Source: UBA8389 sp964472175 (lineage in GTDB: Bacteria > Bacteroidota > Bacteroidia > Bacteroidales > UBA1402). Taken from it: a stretch of 9,040 nucleotides of DNA. Shown here piece after piece: positions 1 to 5,653 of the stretch. Every line of letters starts with the position of its first letter. Position 1 is the stretch's first letter. Both the position numbers and the translations under genes were made by a program. Location of the stretch: the NCBI GenBank assembly GCA_964472175.1, contig CAYYJF010000068.1:1-9040 (forward strand), given 5' to 3'. The notes beneath the pieces are model-generated. The model worked only from the letters and a program-made list of their open reading frames with translations, searched no databases and was not told the origin of the DNA.

Positions 1-1
1 A

Positions 2-1015
2 TTATTCGTAACCGTTGGGATTGTTCTTTTGAAAGTTCCAGCTGTCGCGACACATGTCCTCCAGGTCGTACTGCGCTTCCCAGCCCAGCTCCGCTTTGGC
101 CCTGGCAGGATTGCAGTAGCAGGTAGCGATGTCGCCCGGGCGGCGCGGCATGAACACATAAGGCACCTTCAGGCCGTTCACCTTTTCGAACGCCTTCACC
201 GTGTCAAGCACCGAATAGCCGTGACCCGTACCCAGGTTGTAGATGGCAAGACCCTTGTTTTCGCGGATGGCTTTGAGGGCACAGACATGACCTTTGGCCA
301 GATCCACCACATGAATGTAGTCGCGCACCCCCGTGCCATCGGGCGTATCGTAGTCGTTGCCAAAGATGCCAAGCTCCTTGCGCATCCCAATGGCCGTCTG
401 CGTGATGTACGGCATCAGGTTGTTGGGAATGCCATTCGGATTCTCCCCAATGAGCCCGCTCCGGTGCGCGCCAATCGGATTGAAATAGCGCAGCAAGACC
501 ACATTCCATGCCGTATCGGCCTTTTGCACATCGGTCAACACCTGTTCAAGCATGGACTTTGTCCAGCCATAAGGATTGGTGCATTGCCCCTTCGGACAGT
601 CTTCGGTGATTGGAATCACAGCAGGGTCGCCATACACCGTGGCACTCGACGAAAAAATGATGTTTTTGCAGCCATGACCACGCATCACATCGAGTAGCAC
701 AAAAACCCCATTCATGTTGTTTTCGTAGTACTCCAGCGGTTTGGCCACCGACTCCCCCACAGCCTTCAGCCCGGCGAAGTTGATCACCGCATCAATCCGA
801 TGGTCGGTGAAAACCTTGTCCAAAGCCTTTCGGTCGCGGATATCGGCCTCGACAAAAACCACATCCTTGCCCGTAATCTCTGCCACACGACGGAGCGCCT
901 CAGGCTGTGCGTTGTAAAAATTATCCACCACCACCACCTCGTGGCCGGCATTGTACAGTTCAATAATGGTGTGGGTGCCAATATATCCGGCACCCCCCGA
1001 AAGCAGTATGTTCAT
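2..1015 (-). CDS. galE: UDP-glucose 4-epimerase (GalE)
   Basis: This is a complete 337-residue cytoplasmic UDP-glucose/UDP-galactose 4-epimerase of the extended short-chain dehydrogenase family. It supplies UDP-galactose (possibly also UDP-GalNAc) for glycan synthesis. The N-terminus carries the NAD-binding glycine motif SGGAGYIG at residues 6-13. The catalytic residues fall at S124 (in SSSATVYG), Y149 and K153 (NPYGWTK), the same numbering as E. coli GalE, and the length matches (E. coli 338). The conserved RYFNPIGAH and GTGVRDYIHV stretches are also present. The ATG start is at 1013-1015 and the stop is at 2-4, so nothing is truncated. It begins 22 bases after the stop of the broken ATPase gene. 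It is visibly richer in G+C than the ATPase genes beside it, as expected of an older resident gene. Family assignment is very secure; the exact sugar specificity is not readable from the sequence. Confidence 0.96.
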   Translation of the reverse strand: MNILLSGGAGYIGTHTIIELYNAGHEVVVVDNFYNAQPEALRRVAEITGKDVVFVEADIRDRKALDKVFTDHRIDAVINFAGLKAVGESVAKPLEYYENNMNGVFVLLDVMRGHGCKNIIFSSSATVYGDPAVIPITEDCPKGQCTNPYGWTKSMLEQVLTDVQKADTAWNVVLLRYFNPIGAHRSGLIGENPNGIPNNLMPYITQTAIGMRKELGIFGNDYDTPDGTGVRDYIHVVDLAKGHVCALKAIRENKGLAIYNLGTGHGYSVLDTVKAFEKVNGLKVPYVFMPRRPGDIATCYCNPARAKAELGWEAQYDLEDMCRDSWNFQKNNPNGYE

Positions 1016-1037
1016 ATATGAATGTTTTCAGATTTTT

Positions 1038-2242
1038 TCACAGAAACATACAAAAATACACAGGTATGTAAATGCTCTTGTTTTTTTGATGTACCTCTCT
1101 GTTATTTGAAACAACAAAGGCAGTTTGAATGTTAAACTCATCAATAGAAACCAAATTATTGAGCGCACGATGAACCGAGTAATCCTTACCGGATTTCACC
1201 TCAATTGGCACCACTGATAACGAATCGTAATCGTCAATCAAAAAATCGACTTCACCACGTTTTTTGTTGTCGTAATAAAACAGGTTCTTGCCGTGTGCTT
1301 TGAGTTCAGAAGCAACGACACATTCATAGACTGACCCCAAATGAATACTTGCATCGTGATCCATAATTGCCCGAATGTTGTTTTTATACAACACATTTGT
1401 CAATAACCCAACATCATTCAAGTATAATTTTAGCAAGTTCTTATTACTCGATTCCAGCAAAGGAAATGTTGGATTGGATATTGCTCTTACCTCTAACGCG
1501 ATGCCTGAATGGATCAAATACTCGAATTCTTCTTCATAATCGCTGTATCGCTTGCCCTTTTTTTGTTCAATATCTTTTACAACAATACGCTTTTTCTTGT
1601 TCTCCAAATTCGATGGAATCATTTCGTATATTTTGCGAATTTTCAAACGATTGACAGCGTCGTATTTGGAAGCATCAATAGCATAATAGTGTTGAATTTC
1701 AGACTGTAGCTCACGCACGCGCACAATGTTTTTTGATTCGATGTACGTATTAACCACATCCGGCAACCCTCCGGCAAGCAGATATTTTTTAAATAAATCC
1801 AACACCTTTTGGTGCATCGCTTCAGGCAAACTTTCTCTTACCATAAACCGTTGACGCAAAAACTCAATGGCTTCTTCACCGAAACTGTTTGCCCATAAAA
1901 ATTCTTCAAAATCGAGGGGGTACATGCGCTTCACTTCTATACTGCCCATTGGCAAAGAAACCGTCTGAGCCAAAGTTACGCCCAGCAACGAACCACTGGC
2001 AATGTAGGTGTACCGACCATCCTGATGTAAAAATCTTCTACGCTACTTGTATGTTCAAAGAGCTTCGCTCCCAAAACATCCTCCAAAAGGTTTATTTCAA
2101 TATAATTGCTGAACCATTTACGGCAAACATATCGGATGATGTAACTCTTTCCAATCTGTCGAGCACCGTCTATAATCAAAACCTTATTGGACTTTGATCT
2201 AAAGTGTTCTTCTATAAATGATTGTATTTTTCTTTTTAGCAC
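1038..2242 (-). pseudogene. AAA_14/DUF4143 ATPase, broken by frameshift with apparent loss of Walker B
   Basis: This is an ATP-binding protein of the AAA_14 plus DUF4143 type, common in Bacteroidota and of largely unknown function. It is split into two frames. The first frame starts at a GTG (2240-2242) and carries Walker A GARQIGKS at residues 26-33. It follows the family to VEDFY (residue 72), then runs out of frame to a stop at 1976-1978. The second frame resumes from the codons for FLHQDGRYTYIASGSLLGV and runs intact to the stop at 1038-1040. It includes EVKRMYPLDFEEFLW and the PD-(D/E)XK-like GEVDFLI...PIEVKSG. The expected Walker B segment (hydrophobics followed by DEIQ) between the two halves is absent. 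The junction lies on TTTTTAC (minus strand, about 2027-2033), and both halves would be expected to contain that sequence. One deletion between short direct repeats therefore explains both the shift and the loss. The gene is very likely non-functional. Confidence 0.87.
1051..1058 (-). promoter_or_regulatory. Candidate Bacteroidota -7 element for galE
   Basis: On the minus strand the bases read TATTTTTG, an exact fit to TAnnTTTG, 35 bases upstream of the galE ATG. It lies inside the last codons of the broken ATPase gene. No clear TTTG/TTG element is seen at the expected upstream distance, so this is weak. It would let galE be transcribed independently of the broken gene. The 11-mer GTGTATTTTTG is shared with the promoter candidate of the broken ATPase gene. 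Confidence 0.25.
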
Positions 2243-2272
2243 AATTGCACTTTTACAATATTATTCTATCCT

Positions 2273-2305
2273 CAAAAATACACTTTTCCAACTTAATAAG
2301 CCAAA
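2273..2305 (-). promoter_or_regulatory. Bacteroidota-type promoter for the broken ATPase gene
   Basis: Read on the minus strand, TTTG (2302-2305) is followed by exactly 21 bases and then TATTTTTG (2273-2280). This matches the -33/-7 arrangement TTTG-N19-21-TAnnTTTG of the Bacteroidota primary sigma factor. Transcription would begin about 20-25 bases before the GTG start at 2242, giving a short leader. Both elements are exact and correctly spaced, making this the best promoter in the window. It suggests the ATPase came with its own promoter rather than relying on the sugar operon. Confidence 0.5.
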
Positions 2306-2400
2306 GAAATACACACATATTCCATTTATTTGATGTTTGAATAGATTCATTCTGTCAATGATGAAGCAAAATTACGCCATTCCACTCTGATTCTATTGTT

Positions 2401-2485
2401 GTGATTCAACTTTTTCAATTCAACCACCGAAAAGGTTTGAAACCCCGATGTCGCGCGCATTCAAGGCTTGTTTGAGCCAGTCAAA
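2401..2485 (-). pseudogene. Degenerate fragment of a glucuronokinase-like gene 3' end
   Basis: Bases 2401-2428 match 4523-4550, the end and downstream flank of the kinase gene, at 22 of 28 positions. Further in, the translated end FDWLKQALNARDIGV lines up with kinase residues FDRLKQTLATNNIEV, sharing F, D, L, K, Q, L, I and V. A stop codon follows at nearly the same distance. Similarity is lost upstream of the FD pair. The fragment is on the same strand as the kinase gene but about 2.1 kb away from it. It looks like a decayed copy of the last 20 or so codons of a related kinase gene. The alignment is short and done by eye, so confidence is moderate. Confidence 0.5.
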
Positions 2486-2560
2486 ATGGATGCATTTGTG
2501 GGCATAAAGTCGATTTGCAGTCCTGAACAAAAACAGTTTTGCAGACAGACTCTTCGATGT

Positions 2561-3814
2561 CTATTTACCAAGCGAAGCCAACGAAATCACATTGATTCCG
2601 TCAGGTCGAGTGTAACTCATACCGGTACCGGTAACAATGTTTAAAGAAGCTGGTTTTGAATATTTAGTATCGTCAATTACAGAAGATAGTTTCAATAAAT
2701 TTTTTGCTGCTTCATCGTGCATCCCAACACCAAGTTTTACTTCAAATGCAGCCCAGGCACCACCACTTTGTTGAACGATGGCATCAATTTCCAAACCCGT
2801 AGAATCGCGGTAATGAAAAACATCGGCATCGTTGACTCGTGCATACATTTTCAAGTCGTGATAAACCAGCGATTCAAACAAAAAACCACAGTATTTTAGA
2901 TCCTTCATCAACGCCTCTTTTGTTAGCTTCAATGCTGCTATGGCAAGTGAGACATCGCAAAAATGCCGCTTTGGCGATTTTCGCAGAGAATTTGTCGATC
3001 GTATATGCGTATTAAATGCCAGTTGTTCTTCAAAAATCATCAATCTAGACAACGCATCCAGGTAGTCAATTATTGTAGGGCGCGACATTTCCGCATCTTC
3101 GACCGATTTTATGTCTTTTTCAATAGTCGAGTTATTCACCAAAGTTGCAACATTTCGAGCAATGGATCGAAGCAAAGTACGAACCCTCTGTGGGTCTCTT
3201 TTAACATTTGAAACCCTACTCATATCGACGTCTGCCAATAAATCAATATATCCACGATTCATTAAGATAGCGTCCTCAAGTGAACTATTCAATTGCGCCG
3301 GCCAACCTCCTTTAATCATTCTTTCGATAATCCATTCGAGTGAAAGATCCGTACTGCTATAAGATAGTTCTTTTCCTTTTAATAGTTGCTCCATGCTAAC
3401 CTGACCGCTTGAGTATCCCATTTCCTGCCACGACATCGTTTGCATTTCAACAACCGTAAATCGTCCGGCACCACTGTGCATTTTTACGTCTTCATCGGGA
3501 TTTGCCGAACCAGTAAGAATAAATTGTCCTTTTTCTTTTCTATCATCTACTTCGTGGCGAACATAATTCCATAATTTAGGTTGATTTTGCCATTCATCAA
3601 GCAATCGTGGTGTAGCTCCCGTCAATAAAATTTTCGGATCAATACCCATCACTATCGGAACCTGTTCGTCCCTATCTACCTGTACAATGCTTTTTGCAAA
3701 TTGTTTTGCAGTTTCAGTTTTTCCGCAAGACTTAGGGCCTTTTATTAATAAAGCACCCGAGGCATTTAATTTTCGTTCAATTTCCCTTTCAACGATTCTT
3801 GAATAATAAGCCAT
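2561..3814 (-). CDS. AAA_14/DUF4143 family ATP-binding protein, intact
   Basis: This is a 417-residue ATPase with the same domain layout as the broken neighbour but from a clearly different subfamily. Walker A is GPKSCGKT at residues 26-33 and Walker B is RLLDEWQ, with D73 and E74. A sensor-like ILTGS follows at 99-103. The C-terminal DUF4143 domain has a PD-(D/E)XK-like trio, E342 and D344 with FEVK at 357-360, a fold usually linked to nuclease-like domains. The actual role of the family is unknown. I chose the ATG at 3812-3814, giving MAYYSRIVE, over an in-frame TTG at 3827-3829. The TTG lies inside a promoter-like TATCTTTG, and the family N-terminus fits the ATG. Length is normal and all motifs are present. 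The gene sits between two scraps of kinase-like sequence and is AT-richer than the sugar genes, which suggests acquired cargo. Confidence 0.9.
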   Translation of the reverse strand: MAYYSRIVEREIERKLNASGALLIKGPKSCGKTETAKQFAKSIVQVDRDEQVPIVMGIDPKILLTGATPRLLDEWQNQPKLWNYVRHEVDDRKEKGQFILTGSANPDEDVKMHSGAGRFTVVEMQTMSWQEMGYSSGQVSMEQLLKGKELSYSSTDLSLEWIIERMIKGGWPAQLNSSLEDAILMNRGYIDLLADVDMSRVSNVKRDPQRVRTLLRSIARNVATLVNNSTIEKDIKSVEDAEMSRPTIIDYLDALSRLMIFEEQLAFNTHIRSTNSLRKSPKRHFCDVSLAIAALKLTKEALMKDLKYCGFLFESLVYHDLKMYARVNDADVFHYRDSTGLEIDAIVQQSGGAWAAFEVKLGVGMHDEAAKNLLKLSSVIDDTKYSKPASLNIVTGTGMSYTRPDGINVISLASLGK

Positions 3815-3826
3815 GTTTTTTTCTTG

Positions 3827-3834
3827 CAAAGATA
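3827..3834 (-). promoter_or_regulatory. Candidate -7 element for the intact ATPase gene
   Basis: The minus strand reads TATCTTTG followed by C, an exact TAnnTTTG match, 12 bases upstream of the chosen ATG at 3814. The leader would be under about 10 bases, so the mRNA would be almost leaderless. The stretch before the ATG is A-rich with no Shine-Dalgarno sequence. No perfect upstream TTTG is seen; the nearest is a TGTG inside the direct repeat at 3848-3860. This element also argues against the alternative TTG start. Confidence 0.4.
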
Positions 3835-3847
3835 GAAAGAATCCCTA

Positions 3848-3906
3848 TGCTTTACACATTATTTCAATTCTAGTTTACAAAATACCATGTATTTGCTTTA
3901 CACATT
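3848..3906. repeat. Pair of 13-bp direct repeats upstream of the intact ATPase gene
   Basis: The 13-mer tgctttacacatt occurs exactly at 3848-3860 and again at 3894-3906, 46 bases start to start, in an AT-rich stretch upstream of the ATPase gene. The promoter-proximal copy covers the place where a -33 element would sit. A regulator-binding site is possible. The repeats could equally be a remnant of a duplication or insertion event, since the second copy abuts the kinase-like scrap. Confidence 0.6.
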
Positions 3907-3918
3907 GACCAGACTACT

Positions 3919-3946
3919 CACCACCTGCGGCATAATGACCTCGATG
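3919..3946 (-). pseudogene. Scrap of a glucuronokinase-like gene 3' end
   Basis: Bases 3919-3946 match 4544-4571, the last codons of the intact kinase gene, at 24 of 28 positions. These include an uninterrupted 12-base and a 9-base block. The translation GIEVIMPQVV corresponds to kinase NIEVIKPQVV. The usual stop codon is missing and nothing kinase-like continues on either side. The scrap lies directly downstream of the rmlA scrap on the same strand, in a different frame. It is too short for any function and is interpreted as a rearrangement scar. Confidence 0.6.
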
Positions 3947-3985
3947 CCTACAACGCTAGGCTCTCAAATAACGATTATCATCGTC

Positions 3986-4105
3986 AAACTTCACACCATA
4001 ATCCGATCCATCTCCCAATAACCTGCGGAAACCCGGCAAATCCTGCGGTGTCGAAATAATAAGAATCTCACGGATACCTGCCAGCATTAATACTGATATA
4101 GGGTA
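3986..4105 (-). pseudogene. Internal fragment of rmlA (glucose-1-phosphate thymidylyltransferase)
   Basis: Forty codons on the minus strand translate to a highly typical RmlA segment, starting YPISVLMLAGIREILIISTP and ending LLGDGSDYGVKF. RmlA makes dTDP-glucose, the first step to dTDP-rhamnose and related sugars. Only roughly residues 30-75 of a protein of about 290 are present. The N-terminal nucleotide-binding G-rich loop is missing and so is everything after GVKF. The frame is closed upstream by a TGA at 4118-4120 and ends at a TAG at 3956-3958, so no product is expected. The fragment is fused out of frame to the end of the truncated transferase at about 4105-4113. Recognition of the segment is from memory of the family and is strong for its length. 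Confidence 0.85.
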
Positions 4106-4401
4106 ATTGTTGGAAACTCATCGATGTTCCATTTTCGGATGAACCGACCCACACGCGTCAAACGGTGGTCTTCATCATTGGCCTGCAGCACCTCCGATTC
4201 CTGATTCAACCGCATGCTGCGCAGCTTATAACATTTAAACGTTTGATTTTTGTAGCCTGTTCTCTGCTGAACAAAAAACGGATTGCCTTTCGACTCCAAC
4301 CGAATAATCAAGGCCATCAGTGGCAGAAACCACCAAAGAAGCAATAAAAAAACTGTCAGCGAAAAAGTCAAATCCAGGAAACGCTTTGAAACAGACTCCA
4401 T
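4087..4401 (-). pseudogene. Truncated sugar transferase (phosphoglycosyl transferase), N-terminal part only
   Basis: This 104-codon frame is the start of a bacterial sugar transferase (PF02397 type), the enzyme that loads the first sugar phosphate onto undecaprenyl phosphate at the inner membrane. It has a hydrophobic membrane segment at residues 11-34. The family blocks PFFVQQRTGY and CYKLRSM (residues 41-63) follow, then DEFP with the catalytic dyad position D94-E95. At P97 the family sequence stops. The last codons (TITLYQY) come from the joined rmlA scrap. The conserved GDMSLVGPRP region and the C-terminal half are gone, about half of a PglC-size enzyme. It is a different subtype from the intact transferase at 7702-8292. 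An in-frame TAG lies just upstream of the ATG, so no N-terminal extension can be read through. A short membrane peptide may still be made, but catalysis is unlikely. Confidence 0.85.
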
Positions 4402-4419
4402 GGCTGTAGCTTTTTTTCG

Positions 4420-4449
4420 CTAAGATAAATCAATATGTATAAAAATCAA
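4420..4449 (-). promoter_or_regulatory. Possible promoter before the truncated transferase
   Basis: The minus strand shows TTG (4447-4449), 19 bases, then TATCTTAG (4420-4427). This differs by one base from TAnnTTTG and has correct spacing. Transcription would start roughly 10-15 bases before the ATG at 4401. If real, the fragment and possibly the downstream ATPase gene could be transcribed independently of the kinase gene. Confidence 0.3.
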
Positions 4450-4537
4450 TGATTCACGGCAATTTGATCAACTTACGTATCATGTATTCCATAAAATACA
4501 GTTTTATACATCCATTTTTGTCGTGATTCCACTTTCT

Positions 4538-5536
4538 TTATCCCACCACCTGCGGTTTGATCACCTCGATGTTGTTGGTGGCAAGCGTTTGTTTCAGCCT
4601 GTCGAACATGGTTTGGTCGGTGTACGTGCCGATGATGGCCCCACCCGAGCCGGTAAATTTTGCAGAAGCACCCGTTGAGCGCGCCAGTTCAACCATGTCG
4701 ATGTTGCCAGGCTCGATCGAAACCAAGCTGCGTCTCAGATCGAAATTGCGGTTGATGAGTGCAGCCATTTCCGTCTCGTTGTTCGATGCCAAAGCCAGCC
4801 GGAATTGCTCCGTCAGCTCAGCCCATTCCTTCATGGCCGCCAACACCGCAGGCTCGCCAATGTTGTATCTGGCCCTCAGGTTGTTGTGCAACACTTCCGT
4901 GCCTTCAGAAAGCTGCCTGCGAAAAGCAATGTACATGTTTGGGAGCGCCTCACTCGACAAGGGAATGTACGTTCCAAAACCCTGTTTGTCCATCAACGCT
5001 TTGGAGAAGTCCATAAACACCGGCGTTTCATACACCTGCGCCACCCTGTCCTGCAACCCGGCAGGAATGCCCAACTCCACATTCTCAACACTCAAAATGA
5101 GGTTGGCCAGCACAGGCTTCTCAATGGAAACCTCATAAAACGACATCATCGCCTTCATGCAAGCCGTGATGATGGCCGACGAACCCGCCAAACCCAAACG
5201 CAAAGGAATGTCCGAGCAATAACGAATGGTAAAATTCCGACTGTCCAGTTTGATGTCGTTGTTGGTACAATATTGGTAGAAAACCTTGATGGCAGCCTTG
5301 ATCAAGCGCATCCCGCCATAGTAACCATTGGATGAAACCCTATTGGCCAAGTCTTCCATCGACTCAAAGGCATCCACATCCATCCTTTCCGGAATAATCT
5401 CCAGGTTTGGCGTGTTGTACAGCTGTACTTTCGCTCTGAAATTGCTGAAAACAAAAGCAATGGTCTTACCAAAATACCCATCGGAAGGGTTCCCAATCAA
5501 TGCCGCCCTTGGGTATGCGTGTTGTTCAATGATCAT
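4538..5536 (-). CDS. GHMP-family sugar kinase, glucuronokinase-like
   Basis: This is a complete 332-residue cytoplasmic GHMP kinase. It has GHMP motif 2, PLRLGLAGSSA (111-121), the ELGIPAGLQDRVAQVY block (155-169) and motif 3, FTGSGGAIIG, near residue 293-302. The N-terminal LIGNPSDGYFGKTIA, NGYYGGMRL and MDFSKALMDKQGFG stretches closely resemble plant glucuronokinase. That enzyme makes glucuronate 1-phosphate from glucuronic acid and ATP. They differ from heptose-7-phosphate kinase, which starts with a GGGTD-type motif. The likely role is therefore phosphorylation of a free uronic acid or similar sugar at C1, for activation to a nucleotide sugar. No intact partner pyrophosphorylase is in the window. 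ATG is at 5534-5536. The gene stands alone, with 117 bases before it and 136 after, and is G+C-richer than its neighbours. Family is secure; substrate is inferred. Two degenerate copies of its 3' end lie downstream. Confidence 0.88.
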   Translation of the reverse strand: MIIEQHAYPRAALIGNPSDGYFGKTIAFVFSNFRAKVQLYNTPNLEIIPERMDVDAFESMEDLANRVSSNGYYGGMRLIKAAIKVFYQYCTNNDIKLDSRNFTIRYCSDIPLRLGLAGSSAIITACMKAMMSFYEVSIEKPVLANLILSVENVELGIPAGLQDRVAQVYETPVFMDFSKALMDKQGFGTYIPLSSEALPNMYIAFRRQLSEGTEVLHNNLRARYNIGEPAVLAAMKEWAELTEQFRLALASNNETEMAALINRNFDLRRSLVSIEPGNIDMVELARSTGASAKFTGSGGAIIGTYTDQTMFDRLKQTLATNNIEVIKPQVVG

Positions 5537-5653
5537 AGTGTGTTATTTATTCAAGCCTGCCCTCTGTTGTAAATTTACTTGTTTTTGTTCTTGTCATTTT
5601 CCAAATAAAAAGACCTAACTTATTTTTCAAATTATGTCTAAACATTTGGTGGG

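Larger units (their letters stand above)
2243..2560. other. 318-base gap between the two ATPase genes
   Basis: This stretch holds no complete gene. The left part (2243-2400) is AT-rich. It contains the promoter at 2273-2305 and a second lone TAATTTTG match on the minus strand at 2367-2374. The right part has an open frame without a start codon, 46 codons long (2420-2560). It runs directly on from the TAG stop of the intact ATPase gene, in the same frame, to a TGA at 2420-2422. Its last third resembles the end of the glucuronokinase-like protein and is listed separately. Residues 1-25 of this frame (it begins TSKSLSAKLFLFRTANRLYA) were not recognised. No RNA gene or convincing hairpin terminator was seen. 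Confidence 0.55.

Noticed and set aside
29..697. A 222-codon plus-strand frame opposite galE
   Set aside because: It is the reverse-strand image of a complete, motif-perfect galE; the translation is rich in H, R and V without recognisable domains.
2243..2560. CRISPR array, tRNA or other structured RNA in the non-coding gap
   Set aside because: No regularly spaced repeats, cloverleaf or conserved RNA motif was found on either strand by eye.
3827..3829. TTG as start of the intact ATPase gene (adds MQEKN)
   Set aside because: The codon is part of the TATCTTTG promoter-like element, while the ATG at 3814 gives a family-typical N-terminus.
4482..4511. AT-rich inverted repeat (atgtat...atacat with inner ataaaa/ttttat) downstream of the kinase gene
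   Set aside because: The arms are short and consist almost only of A and T, and no T-run follows on the minus strand, so it does not qualify as an intrinsic terminator.
4557..5335. Long open frames on the plus strand opposite the kinase gene (up to 193 codons)
   Set aside because: They are antisense to a fully conserved GHMP kinase, show no family motif, and are explained by the higher G+C content of that gene.
4538..5536. Reading the GHMP kinase as D-glycero-D-manno-heptose 7-phosphate kinase
   Set aside because: The N-terminal GGGTD-type motif of that family is absent, and several blocks match glucuronokinase instead.
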